A program made the translations under genes and the position numbers. A DNA stretch of 64,000 nt from Prostheceraeus crozeri (lineage: Eukaryota; Platyhelminthes; Polycladida; Euryleptidae), in the NCBI GenBank assembly GCA_907163375.1, contig CAJQUW010004469.1, forward strand, positions 620,001-684,000, given 5' to 3'. Of this stretch, positions 1 to 12,600 are shown in pieces. The notes beneath the pieces were generated by a model, which saw only the letters and a program-made list of their open reading frames with translations, ran no database searches and was not told the origin of the DNA. The first letter of the stretch is position 1. Every line of letters starts with the position of its first letter.

Positions 1-1156
1 TCAATCAAGGAAATAGAAAAAAATTAGCTCAATGCTCTTAATCACTTTCTTCGTACTTCTATTCTTCTCCCCCCCCCACATTTCTGTTGTTAAACGATCA
101 ACAGAATTCTGTTGTCAACAATCTTCTTTTGCTCCTACGGGCAGTCTCACTATCGTCGCATAGCGCTGAGTATGTAAAACTCCTCTTATCTGACTTGTAG
201 AACATTTACAGCCTCAGAATTAGACAGCTGCTTGTCATTTGTCTGTAGACAACAATCACACGAAGTTCATGATCACAGCTGTACCTTGTATTCTAACTGA
301 GTATCCAAAGGACCAATCCTTCATCCCAGGGTTCAAGTAAGACTTCTCAGTCGTGTTCTAATGTCACTCACTGACAGATGAAGTCTATTCTAAACCCGAT
401 ATGACTAACTTTGGCGAAATTTGATGATTTTGGAAAACTTGAAAAATGTGGGGGGGGGAGGAATAGAAGTACCACTGTCTTCAATATGCTTAAAACTATG
501 GCGTGACCTTGCCATTATAATCATCGTCATTTTTTGCCAGTTCTTGAAATATCAGATCACACAATTTATATTTGAAATACTATACGAGCAAATTATGAAT
601 AGGAAATTAGAAGACGTGCTTGTATTTGCCTTTGACGTTATACTCAGTGCAAAACTCGACAGACTAAGTTATCATTCCCTTACACTCAGACTTTTTTTCG
701 ATGTAGCGAAACTAATCTTGAAACACATAAAGAGTTGCATGGCGCTTTGTCACAGATAATATCCCAAATTCAACCCAGTTCCATGCGTATTGACAGTTGA
801 ATCTCACCATCTACCCATAGAACTAGTGTACACAAACCTGTAGGTGTGCATCCCTTACACATCGACTGCAGATTACTTATCACATCATGCTGTTAACTTT
901 CCGAAAACTAAAAGCGCATCAGATGAGTTTCTGGTCGCGTCGTTGATAATTCTGAATCCCCATTCGGACATGTGTTAGATAATACTGAACTTTGGCTATC
1001 TTACACTTATTTGGCATTTACGTGTCACTTCCGATTCCAACTGTTTGCACTGATATTCTGTTTATTCTATCTTTTTAGATTTAACTTATAGACATCTATT
1101 TCATGCTCGTAGAGACGGGTTTGTCACATTTTATGATTAATTATTATTTTTTTCAG
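1..1156. other. Upstream intron sequence with one miniature element
   Basis: This stretch precedes the first recognisable exon and ends in a good splice acceptor (pyrimidine-rich tract then CAG at 1154-1156), so it is most likely intron of the same + strand gene. Apart from the inverted-repeat element at 53-474 I see nothing recognisable. The open frame at 421-759 starts inside that element and resembles nothing I know. Confidence 0.5.
53..474. mobile_element. Miniature inverted-repeat element (GTACTT...CTCCCCCC ends), copy 1
   Basis: The two ends are inverted copies: GTACTTCTATTC then a C-run and ACATTT at 53-83, and the reverse complement at about 443-472, with a G-run. It is flanked by near-identical 8-bp direct repeats, CTTTCTTC at 45-52 and CTGTCTTC at 475-482 (7 of 8 match). 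An 8-bp duplication is typical of hAT-type transposition. No transposase is encoded, so it would be non-autonomous. The ends share the pattern GTACTT, spacer, TCTCCCCCC with the element at 4070-4742. Confidence 0.65.
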
Positions 1157-1314
1157 GTGGAAATTGATAAGGAATGGACACGAGCGATCTATTCAATTTA
1201 TCAATGAACCGTCGTACAAGGTTCAGGTGACTCGAGATCTCCATGGGACGAGTTTTCGTTGTGTGGCTATGAATTACGATTCTGGATACGCAGATACAAA
1301 GATACGAGTACAAT
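1157..1314 (+). CDS. kirre: Kirre/Roughest-type Ig adhesion receptor, exon a (end of Ig3)
   Basis: This is the first exon in the window of a single-pass immunoglobulin-superfamily cell adhesion receptor of the Kirre/Rst (KIRREL/NEPH) family. In flies and vertebrates these proteins act at the plasma membrane in cell recognition, myoblast fusion, neurite targeting and slit-diaphragm contacts with nephrin-type partners. The exon is bounded by CAG at 1154-1156 and a GTAAGC donor at 1315. It encodes residues 1-52 of the visible protein, with the strand-F cysteine in FRCVAMNYDSG (C35), the second half of an Ig domain equivalent to Kirre Ig3. It begins with the last base of a split codon and ends with the first base of the next (phase 1), the usual Ig-domain boundary phase. 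The next exon completes F53, giving RVQFAP across the junction. The family call rests on remembered alignment of all eight exons with fly Rst/Kirre. Earlier exons lie outside the window. Confidence 0.85.
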
Positions 1315-3606
1315 GTAAGCTCATATTGATTGCAGGGGTGAAGGATTGCGATAAACACCCTTCAAAACTGGAACATTGAATGGCATAATCTTGTTTTCTA
1401 TCTTTTCTATGTCTGTTTCCTGCATCCTTTTCCATACGAATTCTTCAACCCCTGCTATCTACTCCACTTGTGCCTACCTCCTACTGAGTAATGCTAGTTC
1501 ATAAGTAGTCAGAAATTCTTTATTCTGTAATTGGTAGACTTCTTCGCCGTGATCACAACAAAGTCGGACTCTATGTCTAAGATGTGACAACGATGGCGAC
1601 TCTGGACGCAGCGTTCGGTATTCTGTAACCAGACTTGCAAGCGGCCAAGTCAGACATGCAATACATTTTTACTAACTTTGGAGGTGTTAAAAGCGATCAA
1701 TTATAGGTTGATTTCAAGGAAATGGAACATTAATTTCAAGAATGGAAGACATTATAAAATGAATGGCAATGTGATGCTCAAATTATGATATGTATTAGTT
1801 TTTTCGTATGAGGACTTGCAAAAACGTAGAATTCACAAATATGTGGTTATTTATTATCAAATCTAACAAGATAAATCGATTGACTGGACGTCTTTCTGCT
1901 GTTCATTATGCTTTCATTCTTTGAAATGCGCAGAGTCGATTGTATTTCTGTACAGAATATATCTATTGTTTGATTAGGGAACCAAAATTATATTTTACAG
2001 GCTTTTGTAGCATTTGACGAAATTAGCACTCAAATGAACTACAAAAGTAAGTTTCTCAAATGATGTGCAACATTGCAAAATGTTTACAAATATTTTTAGA
2101 AGTTTATGTGATTTTGGAAATTTAGGTAGTCCTTAAGAAGACTGACGAGCGTGCTTACAGCCACACCAGGCGTAGTCAAAATTTTCTATCAAAACGCTCA
2201 AATTGATAGCTAAGATAAAGCAATGGGCGAGCGGAAATTACACATTGTCAAACACAAATCTCGACACCATTCAGTCACAGTTTAGATTTGTCAGCAGGAA
2301 ATCCAACCGGCTTTGCATTTCGAGTCCTTTAATTTCCTGTATGGCCTGGTTGGCGCCTGTGACACCTATTAAACACATCGATCGAAACACTCTTGACATG
2401 AAAAAATTTCCAAACTTTTGTAACAAGTTCACATGTTTACACAGGATATGTGTGGCATATGAGAATTCAAACTGAGATGTTAAAGAGGAAATTTTGACCT
2501 GAAATCCTAGATGATTCTAACACTCACTATGCGGCACTGATTAGATAAATTTACATCATCATATGAAGGAAAGTTACTTTACTGCTCAATGACGATGTAT
2601 CATGATGTTAAGCACGTACGATAATATTTCTTAAACTTGCATCTTTCTTAGTTCTGCTATACTGATCTCAAGGAGAGAAGTAAACTTTTTCAAGAAATAT
2701 CAGCGAGTAATGATCAATTTGGTAATCCTCATTTCAAGTGTAAAAGTAATTTGCTTGCGTTGCATGTCAGTTTGAGCTTTAGGGAATATCATTGAGAAAC
2801 ACGCCTTGTTCTCAGTATGCCAATAGTCTACAATGTTTAACCCAGATTTTTTGTGTTTCAGTTTTATCATTAAATTCTGGTAATATATTACCAATATTGA
2901 GGAAAGGAATAGGAATAGGAATAGGAAAGAATTAGAGATTCTGCACAGTTTTTCTAGCAGAATATGTATTCTGGGAAATGTTTAATCAAGTGTTCATTAT
3001 TGCTAATAATTGAATTCATGAAACATATGCATGCAAAACAATCCATAAAATGATTAACATAATCCAATGCGTACTTCTTTGTCCACCACTCTGAAAAAAC
3101 ATGAAGTTATTACACTATGAACTCAAAAATATTAGAATTAATGAAATTTATAATTAATACGCTGAAAATTGAAAAGTGCCATAATGAGTTCATAACACTG
3201 TAATTTTTTTGATATTGCTAGCTGTTTAGGGCAGTCCCAGAGCTGAAATCGATGCGCAAAGAGAGAATAACAAAACGTATGACTGCACTATTGTCCATGT
3301 CCATTAGCTACGAAAGTGACTTTCTTTCATATTCGATAAGCCAGGCTGAGCTGGGGTACCAAAGCATTAAGTCTAGGCATTGGGCAATAAAGAGAGTCCG
3401 TTCTGCTCGTAGCGAACAAATGCGAACAACGGTGCGGTTGCACATTTTGTCATTCTCATTTTGTAATTCGCTTTTGTGTTCAAAATCTGCGAGTTTTCGT
3501 GTTCTGCAGTTTTTAGTGCATTTTGTGAATTAGAAAGTCTTTTATTATGTAACGAGGACATGACTTGCACTTAGGCCTACATTTCCCTGAAGTACATATT
3601 AAGCAT
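1315..3606. other. Intron sequence, nothing recognisable
   Basis: First part of the 13.4-kb intron between exons a and b. Apart from a short run of three to four GGAATA hexamers at about 2905-2925 I see no coding similarity, RNA gene or clear inverted repeat. The open frames here (for example 2203-2475 and 3252-3533) have no recognisable protein features. Confidence 0.5.
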
Positions 3607-4063
3607 GGTTTATACTTCCTCCATTTTCGTACCGAGACGTCTCTGGGAATAATTTAACAAAATACGGACATGTCTCCGATGGATTTTGTGCGAAAGCGGA
3701 GACGTTTCTGCATTTTTTATCAGCAGACATGAAACGGAGGTTCGAAAATCAAGATACGTAGACATTAGTTTGATTGAATGTCATCATATTTCAGTCGACT
3801 GAAGTTTGATTGTGAACCAATAAGATCGAAGCTGAAACAATGAGATCACGTGACTTGTACAACTCAAGGCTAGCTAACTATACTCTGGTCGAAATCGAAT
3901 CTCCGTTTCGTACGAATGATTAGATTACCTACAAACATGCATCCGTATATTAGAGTCTCCGCATCCTACAAGAATTTACGCAGACTTGTGACGTTTCCGT
4001 AAAAGAGATGTGCCTGCGTTTTCAGGAGCCATCTCCGTTCTCAATACGGAGGAAGTATAAAAC
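3607..4063. mobile_element. Miniature element with TATACTTCCTCC ends
   Basis: Positions 3607-3622 and 4048-4063 are inverted copies (15 of 16 match) built on TTTATACTTCCTCC. The interior is rich in CGGAG/CTCCG motifs and has no transposase. I cannot see a convincing target duplication, partly because another element (4070-4742) is inserted directly beside its right end. Confidence 0.5.
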
Positions 4064-4069
4064 AGTCCT

Positions 4070-4742
4070 GTACTTATGGGCTATCTCCCCCCAGGTTTTC
4101 AAATTTTTCTAAAATCTGCAAAAATGAATCAATCGTCACAAAACTTAAAACACACATAAGTGAGGATGTTCTCTAGCCACATACCAAATTTTGGGCAAAT
4201 CGGAGAAGTACCTTTTGAATTAGGAGCGATAACTTAAAGTGCGGCGATGCCGATAGCTTGATCTGACTTGTCAGTGACCTCATCGTCTGAGCAGAAAGCA
4301 CTTGAGGTCAACAAAGTCATTTCACAACAACTCGTCAAGCGATGATGACCAGGCCGCATCCCTTATATTTATATGCTTGGCTTAATAAAGGTGTGGCAAG
4401 GTAGTGGCCGTGGGAAGATTTCAAATTGCAGTGCATGAGACGAAGAGGAAGAGAGAGAACAATGCACGCACGAGTAGCAATGATGCGTCGAACAGACGAA
4501 GTCAAATCAAGCCAGCTGTTGACATCGCTACACTTCACGTTATTGTATCTTATGCAAAAAGTACTTGTCTGATCTACATAAAATATCTAGTGCAAAAAGT
4601 ACTTGTCTGATCTACATAAAATTTTGTATGTGCGTAGAAAACATGCTTAGGTACGTGTACCCGAAGTTAAGTAACGATTGATTCATATTTGTAGATTTTA
4701 GAAAAATTTGAAAACCTGGGGGGAGATAGCCCATAAGTGCCA
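4070..4742. mobile_element. Miniature inverted-repeat element (GTACTT...CTCCCCCC ends), copy 2
   Basis: The arms at about 4070-4145 and 4665-4740 are inverted copies of roughly 75 bp with only a few mismatches, starting TACTTATGGGCTATCTCCCC. Flanking 8-bp direct repeats are ACAGTCCT (4062-4069) and CCAGTCCT (4743-4750). Inside, a 38-bp unit starting TGCAAAAAGTACTTGTC is tandemly duplicated (4553 and 4591). No transposase is present. The end pattern matches the element at 53-474, although the interiors differ. Confidence 0.7.
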
Positions 4743-7186
4743 CCAGTCCTTATGTTGTATCGGCCGAACGCATTTTCCACACACGTATAAGATCCTATGC
4801 AAAATAAGAAATTAGTCTACTATTAAAAGGCCTATATTAGAGTGAGACTTTTTATGTGGATTGAATGGACCACATTTGGTGGACCAGTAAGGAGTTAGAA
4901 TCTAAAATTGAACCTGCAATTTTGTCTAATCACAGCAAAGAGTAGACTTACAGAATTACTTTGCTTGATCGGAAGCGACGCTGCAGGATGCCGCCCATTG
5001 TTGGTATTGAAAAAGTTGGGTCTTCAGAAGTCATTCTTCATTTTCAATTCAGAAGGACTTTTTCATGTAGCTATTGATAGATTTGGGCTGACAAAGCAAT
5101 GAATTCATACACCACGCTGGAAAGAGCTGTTTATGTGTCTCATGTGGAAACATAGTTTCTACTTCACATCATATTTTACGTATCACTGCTTGTACAAGTA
5201 CTTATGCAACTTGCATAATACTTGCATTAATGTAAGAAACAGACATCCACAAGTCTCTGAAGACTCATTGCGAATGAGACCATTTATTTGAAAACCTAGT
5301 GGATGGCAGATGACTTGCATATTTCAACAATGCCCTAGATGCGCTAAGATTCTGTGACTTTCCACGAGACCACGACTTGGCTTTGACATTGTATGGTTTA
5401 GGTATCTTTTTATCAATCATTTAAATTTCTCCGTTGTATTTGAAAATATTGAAAGCAGCCAATTATGGAATCTGTGTAATAATGTGCATAATCTGTGAAC
5501 TTATTGTAAGCATGCAATTTCTTCTAGTTATGATTATGAAGTTATTTGTTATCAACGATTTATTAACAACATTTACTTAGCCTGATGCTATGATTTACCT
5601 AAAATTCTGTAGCAGCATAAAAATTCCTTAGCTATTTCTGAAGTCCGTCCTTCCATTTCATATAAAGAAAACCATGTATGTACATTTGTATGTCAAGAGA
5701 ACTGAATTTTTTGGGAATAAACGTGTGTCATCTTTCTTATCAACTTAGAATCAGACAACATTGATAAACGTTTTCTCGCAATATTTTCGCATATCGTTAT
5801 CAGATAGAATTGTGTTGTCAAGCTATATTATATACAATCTAACCACAACTGAGACAACGTATGAACTTCGTTATCATTTAAGGTGTTTATGATCTTTTCA
5901 AATTGATATCATTATAAACATTCAAAACATTATTCAGAGGTGTAGAAAGGCCTTGCTAAAGAGCTGCGATCACCGAATGAACAGTTTGGGAAGTCGTTGT
6001 GATATCTCTTCAAACGAAGTTCAGGATTCGCGTGGATACAGATATGAATTTTGCTTTCAAGTCAACTTTAGTTAATTGCTGGCATTTTCGGTATAATTCC
6101 ATTGAACTCATAAATGGTTTGTTCTGTGACTATATAAAACGGTAGAGACTTCATTTCACCTGCTTTGGTAATTCCTACAAATCAAAGCAACAAAGTACAA
6201 CGATTTAGCGAAAATTCTCAATATGACCACTGATGCTGTTGCTTAATGACAGAAGGCATGATTTTATTTTGATTTTTCATGTGTTAGTGGTTATTTTGTC
6301 ATTTCTTCTTTTCGTCTATACTATTGGTAGGCTATAATAGGAAATATGGAATAACAAATCTTGAATACAGTTAACATATTTTCTCGAAGCAGTCCGGATC
6401 AGTTAAATGCAAAAAGAAATGAATTTCAAATTCAGTAAGAAAATTACTAATAGAACCCTTTTCTTGCGTAATTATTTACAATTCCTTTTCCGGAAAGATG
6501 CAATCAAACTTAACTTTCAACTCTCATACATTTTACATGCATGAAGCTAGCAGATGTGGTTTTAGAGAACGTGTACCATGTGCGGTTTCGCAGTTTTCAA
6601 CAGTTAGTATGGTCCCATACATTTTGTTCACCTGATGTCTTGGTTTCAAGTGATTTACAGTGTGGCATACATTAAAAAGTCGCTTTTTACGTAGGTCTAT
6701 ATTTTTTTAATTATGATATTATACATGTTTAATTAACATCGTAAAGAAAATTACGTTGTCCAGTCTTGAATCTATTATACGCATAACCTAACCGCGCCGG
6801 CCGGCATCAATGTGCAATTGCAAGTGATGCAAGCTACAGCGCTTCATCCAAACAGTGACATGTAATTGTATGTCCAGATGGATTTCACATCGCTAGATAG
6901 CTTAACAATTTATAAAGTGGCAAAATTTGGCCATCGATCAACAATGGTTGCATTGATTTACCTGCATTTATTCCAGGTATGCGGACTCCTATCACTTTGA
7001 TAGAACTGCGACTGCGGGTAGTGCAGGGCATATTTTAAGGATTTCGGGCTACGGGCCACCGGCGAAAAAGGGCACTTTATGCCTCTAATAATGTACGTTT
7101 CGTTTAAAAAAGGGCACTTCCCAGAAATTTTAGTAATACCCACACATGCATGTAAATAAAAATGAAGTCGCGTTGTCCTGAAACGT
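4743..7186. other. Intron sequence, nothing recognisable
   Basis: AT-rich intron sequence. No exon, RNA gene or repeat structure could be supported. The part from about 6960 is probably the 3' flank of the hAT-like element described next. It contains CCACCGGCGAAAA near 7056, which is echoed in inverted form near 9860 (TTTTCGCCGGTCA), a weak candidate for the element's inverted ends. Confidence 0.4.
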
Positions 7187-9634
7187 TTATTTCTTAAAAA
7201 GCTTTGAAACAAAAGGTTGGTTTTGGTAGGTCTTAATGTCTGGCAGCTTATTTCTGCGCTCTTTCGCCTTCAGAAATTTCGCTACGGCCGGTCGGGGATC
7301 GTAGTGGGCAGTCCCTATACCATTCATACATATCTGCATTCGATCATTCAATGTGGACAAACTTGTAGACGCCCTGTCACTTGTCTTGAAGTTGTTTAAA
7401 CAGGACACAGCTCGCTCTACCCTCATACTGTCAGGTGTGATGCTCAGCAATATCTGTGCCAGAAAACTTAAAGCTGGGACATCACTAGAGCACTTTGCCA
7501 GTTGCCATAAGTTAACTGGTAGAAGGCTTGCCTCTGCAACGTAGGAATCATGGCCTAACTGTTGCACAGAGATGAGCTCTTGTGCAGAGGACGAATACAA
7601 CCTAAGTCTACAAGCGGCCTTGTAGATACTGTCAGCAGAATCAGCTTGCAACAAGTCGCGTACTTCGTGCTCTAACTTTGTGCTCTCTAGACGGTCTTCA
7701 AGACAATTTATGGAGGCCTCCAGGATTTCTGAGCGCACCGCGAGTAAACTTCGGCTGAACGAAACATACTTATTTGGGATCCTCCTTCGGCCTTCATACC
7801 TCTAACCATGGAGCATTCTGCATAGTGCAGCCTTTCCCATCTAAAAAATCAGCTTCTTTTCCACCTAGCAGTGTGGAGGACTTTAACTTGGAAAGTTTCA
7901 ATGAAGCAGCTTCCCGAGCTTCCCCAACCTGGGTCAACACTAAATCGTCACTCTGAAACTTTTTCTGAAGTTCCGAAAAAATGCTAACTACGTCACAAAC
8001 AAAGCATGTTAGATGAACTTGTGTATCATCGTTCCACAGGGACAGAAACCCCTGTGCTTCGGCCTTAGAAGGCCTTCTACCAGCACTGGAAGTAGCAGCA
8101 CTGGCAATGAAGTTTTCAAAATACTTCACTATGACAGGCAAATTATGAAGCACAGCGGTGAGTAGCTGCAGATAATGTTGAGCAAATCGAACATCAAACT
8201 GAGCAGGAAATTGATAAAATTTTTTGTCCAAATCAGCTGCTACGTTACGAAGGGCCTGAGTTCTTTTTCCTGATCTGCGGAAATGCCCAGATATTCCTGA
8301 TAAATCTTGTCGTAACCGTCGAAACTTGGGAACAATTTTTTCCATGTCTTGCATAGCCAGATCACTTCGATGGCCGGAACATCAGTAGCTAATTAAGCTC
8401 TTTCCCATATCCTCTTGCAGGACCTTCGTGACGACCGGTATTCTCTGAAGCACCATCTGTTGTGATGGAAAAGAGTTTGTGACTCGCATCATCTAAACTC
8501 CAACCGATCGCACTAAAGCCTGTCTTTATTGCCTCTAACAATCCTTGAGCACCATCCTCTTCAGGTTCTACAACACCTAAGAAATGACTCTTGATGTTAG
8601 CATCTGAAACGCTTCTTAACGTAATGAATTTGTGCACATTTTGCCACTTATCGTCGGATCCGTCAATTTGGATAGACAGTACAGTGCACTTCTGCAAGTC
8701 CGACAATAACTTTTCTTTTTCTAGAGAAGCGACTACTTCGAGCATTTCGCGATACACCACTGGATTCAGATACTGGACAGAAGTTGCTGAAGGTTGAAAT
8801 GGAGAAAAGACAGGATTATCTGAATTCACAGATTGTGCGTGCAGAAACGCAAGGGTTCTTGCTGGAAACGAATTGGCACTAAGAGTAACTAACATGGAAT
8901 CATTGTACATACCTACTGCCAAATTAGTTACGTTTTTGAGTGTTTCAGTGTTGTATTGTTTCCAGAGTCTAGAATAAGGATCCAAACCTTGTTTCACTTC
9001 AGATTTTCTTTTTTGTGCAAGACATGCTTCGCTGTGACTCGCACTCACTGCATGAGCCTTAACTCTCACTAGCTGATATTTCACACCTGGAGAAGCTGAC
9101 ATAGGAACCCTATTATTCTTGGAAGCCCTTAGAGAAGTCTTCTGATTCTCACTACATATCTGGCAGAAACAAAATGATCTATTATTGGAAGTTGTAAACT
9201 TTAGCCATGGATACTGACTTTGTACTTCACTCTTATTGACAACAACTACTGACGAAGTAGATACAGGGGCAACTTCCTCACACGCTGAGGGCACAAGGAG
9301 AGCAGCTCTAGATTCCCCAGTCACCTTAGATGCAGAGTCAGTGTCCACGGATGCAGGGACAGCTTCACCAACGGTTACTGGAGGAGGTGCCGCCTCGGAT
9401 GATGCAGGGGCAGGTATTGAAGGGGCAGGGTCAGGTATTGAAGGCTCTCCACTGGTACCAGAAGAAGAAAGTGAAAACCTAAGATACAAAAAGGTAAAAA
9501 TCACTCATTAGGTAATAAATACGAGTAGATAAATGACACGTTGATCTACCAGCATTGGTGAAGTGGTTTCATTTTTTGGCTTCTTTTTCCAGTTGCTTTT
9601 CCTTGCGCTTCCTATTTCTTTCTTCAGTTGGCAT
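7187..9634 (-). pseudogene. Decayed hAT-superfamily transposase gene
   Basis: Three long - strand frames follow each other in different phases: 9504-8389, 8354-7794 and 7738-7187. Together they read like one hAT transposase of the TTF/BED zinc-finger type. The first part has a Pro/Ala/Ser-rich N-terminal region, then a zinc-finger-like segment (QYPWLKF, CFCQIC, a later HSEAC) and RNase H-like core segments containing SIQIDGSDDKW and TTDGASENTG. The second part has HRSDLAMQDMEK just upstream and a helical insertion region. The third holds the C-terminal dimerisation segment with RVERAVSCLNNFKTSDR. The frame breaks, and a probable small deletion between GASENTG and HRSDLAM, mean it cannot make a full protein. 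A basic start, MPTEERNRKRKEK, lies at 9634-9596, separated from the main frame by what looks like an intron with acceptor near 9485. It sits antisense in an intron of the adhesion gene. Confidence 0.8.
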
Positions 9635-12600
9635 GATTCTAGTGGAAAACAAACAAAGTTAGATCATGTATCCATATTTCTAAATTGATCTAATGAAATT
9701 GATAAGAAATTGATACTAAAAGAAATAATAATTTCCTGACGCGGGACAACCTTTCGCTAACGTGAAAGCGTAACTGAGAAACATCATTAAGTTTAAAAAA
9801 TTGAAGTATTCGCGGATTTTCAAAAATTCGAAGTAGGGAAGAGCGACGTATTTTCGCCGGTCAGGCCGACCCCACTTAGCGATTTTTTATGCACGTCATA
9901 ACAACGACTTTTGAGAGGATTTGTAAGCACTGAGTACAAGAACGACATCACACATACCGGTAATTAACATTTTGAGAAAAACGAAAAAAAATTCTCAATC
10001 ACAACTGGGTGGGATTTTGCTGTATGTCTCATACTAATTACTTTGGACCCATTAGGATATAACCACGTTAATTTCTAGCTAATATTATTGAATTTTGCAT
10101 TTCAGAATAGTCATCAATTTTTTAAACGTCGTTTTTGACTGTCATAACTGTATTTTAAAAGGGAAGTACCTCATAGCGTTACCACTCGCTAGCTACAATA
10201 TTTACCTAGTTGTTGCCGTACGTGCTTTGTGTGGCAAGGTCTGATTTTATTAGCGTTGACGCTAAAACAGCATAAGTCCAGGACTTTAACGTAGTTCACA
10301 CATTTTCCAGACCGGTATATAGCAGGCAACCCAATATTGCTGTTATGTTTTTATTTTAATGGTAACTCTATCCCATCCTTCAATGGTTACATGCATAAGA
10401 ACAAAAGAAAAGTATGTTTTTGTGCAATAATATATTATCCAAATATGAACATGACGCATCAAAATGCAACATACGGTCAGGAACAAAGTTCAATATTATT
10501 ATTTGTCCTATTTAATATTATGTTCGTGATTTCTCCTTTCACCTTCCCAACCAATTAATAAACTATTTTAATTGACAATAATCAGGTTTCGATTGATTGA
10601 ATTGGGTTGCAAATTCAAAATCTTTGAGTCGATTCTCAGCTGATGTAGTGATTCTAAATAATTAAATTTATGGGTTATGGTTGCTACGACTGCAACCATT
10701 TAGACAAATTTAATTTTATATAAAAACACTGCCGTGTATGTTGAAGTGTTGTGTAACCATCATCAAAATATGTATAATCAAAAACAAGTAGAACTAATTG
10801 CTAAATAATTTTCGAAATGTTATTATAATTCTGCAGTGCTAAGTATTCGAGGGATGGTGACTGATGGCTAGAAGCTGGTCTAGTAGGGACGCTAGGATAT
10901 GTCGCATTTCTCATTTCTCATTTCTGACGCCAGAGGCAGCTATTGATGCACGAATGACGCGTCGTGAAAAGATATGAATCATGGAGCGAGATAATGCAAA
11001 ACTAGGTACTGGTTGACATCACAATAAACTTGCAGGCAGACAATTTACGGAAAACGAGCTTCAAGAAAAGAAGACTGTCCAAAAGCTCGTGAGCTAATAA
11101 ATTTATATTGTTTCGAGCCCACCAAAGTATCTTCTTGCACGCATAACGGCAGATAAACTGGATCGGTAACTCCCCCAATGATTAAATGGAAGGTCTACTT
11201 TCAGATTATACTTACTATCTGAACTTGGAACGGTTGACAATGATTAAGAATGAAATCGTAGAATGAGTGTCATATCTTATGGAAGAAATTACCTAATCGA
11301 CTCGCATCAAAGGTCATGTATTCACCTCACCTTTAACTGAGAGAATAATTGATAACCGTTGAACTCAATCGCATATATCCTATCGTCATTCAGCGATATA
11401 CATGTCTAAGATTCCACATGTAGGCCCATAGAAATTAGCAAGAAAGTTAATGTAAGAATTAAGTATGTTTGCCCACTTAGGTAATGCCGCAAGCCATCAG
11501 CCATTTTCCGCACTTCTTATCATGACTTATCATAAGTCATTAGCCATACGACATTTATAATGGTTTTTCTCTGTGCCAGTGTAATCAATGACTTGCGCCT
11601 TATGACTTATTCGGTGGGCGAGCTATTATTGAAACCCAAGTGCAGGAATTCTATTTGCGACTCGTGGCTGATGATTTACAGCATATGATTTATGCAGTGT
11701 GCCTCAAGCCTTAAGACTGACTTCAATTTTCAAAAAAATCCTTAACAACTACCAGAAGCAAGGAATCAAGGCCCTCATATGATAAATGTGTGTGTGGACA
11801 TTGTATATGTGTGTCCATATTGTTAAATCCCCTTCGGCTTCATGCACTTTTCAAGTGGCGTTTACTTCATCTGTAACCCTTGATTGGAAAACAGTTTCAT
11901 TAAGCAATTTCTGCTTTAGATTACTGCTGAATTATTTATTCTTGGTTGAGCTGGACTATTTTATGTTCCTCCAGCATTCAAGAAAGTTGATAGTTTCACA
12001 TTGGCTCTGATTTTTTGCCATATGCATGATTGTCACCGCCAAGACTAAACCGCACCTCACTCGAGCCAGAGTCAGTATGCTCAATGGATTTACCAATTTA
12101 CGCTCATAATTATCATCAAATGCAGAAAAATGTGTCGAAGTTTAGAGTTTCTATCGTGTCATTTTCATTTGCAATTCATTTGTTCATGTTGCAGTTTTCT
12201 AATTGAGCAATGTCCTTTGTTATTATGAAATGGACACCCAATCTTCTACACCAGTAGCTATTTCATCGATTTCTTGTCTCTACTTGATTATGCAATGTCA
12301 GAATTTCACACGCAAAGTCAAAATGTAGTCAAATGGTGCGACATCAAAACTGAGCTCTCCATGTTGAATCAACAGATTGTTATAAAACATCATTTGCACT
12401 TCATCGAAATTTGAACACATGTTTCAGATTGGTTTTCCTTTATCTCAAATCCATGACACGCTCCACAAATGCTTTAGCAAATTAATTGATAGAGTAATGA
12501 ACACTTCATGCGCAGTTAGTCTTTGACGAAAATCATTCCTAACTGATTATAAGACACTTCAAAATGAAAGCAAGCAGACGCACATTCCTATCTTCAATTT

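Noticed and set aside
9236-9511. 91-codon + strand frame with MTTTTDEVDTG and glycine/alanine runs
   Set aside because: Antisense shadow of the Pro/Ala/Ser-rich N-terminal part of the hAT-like transposase.
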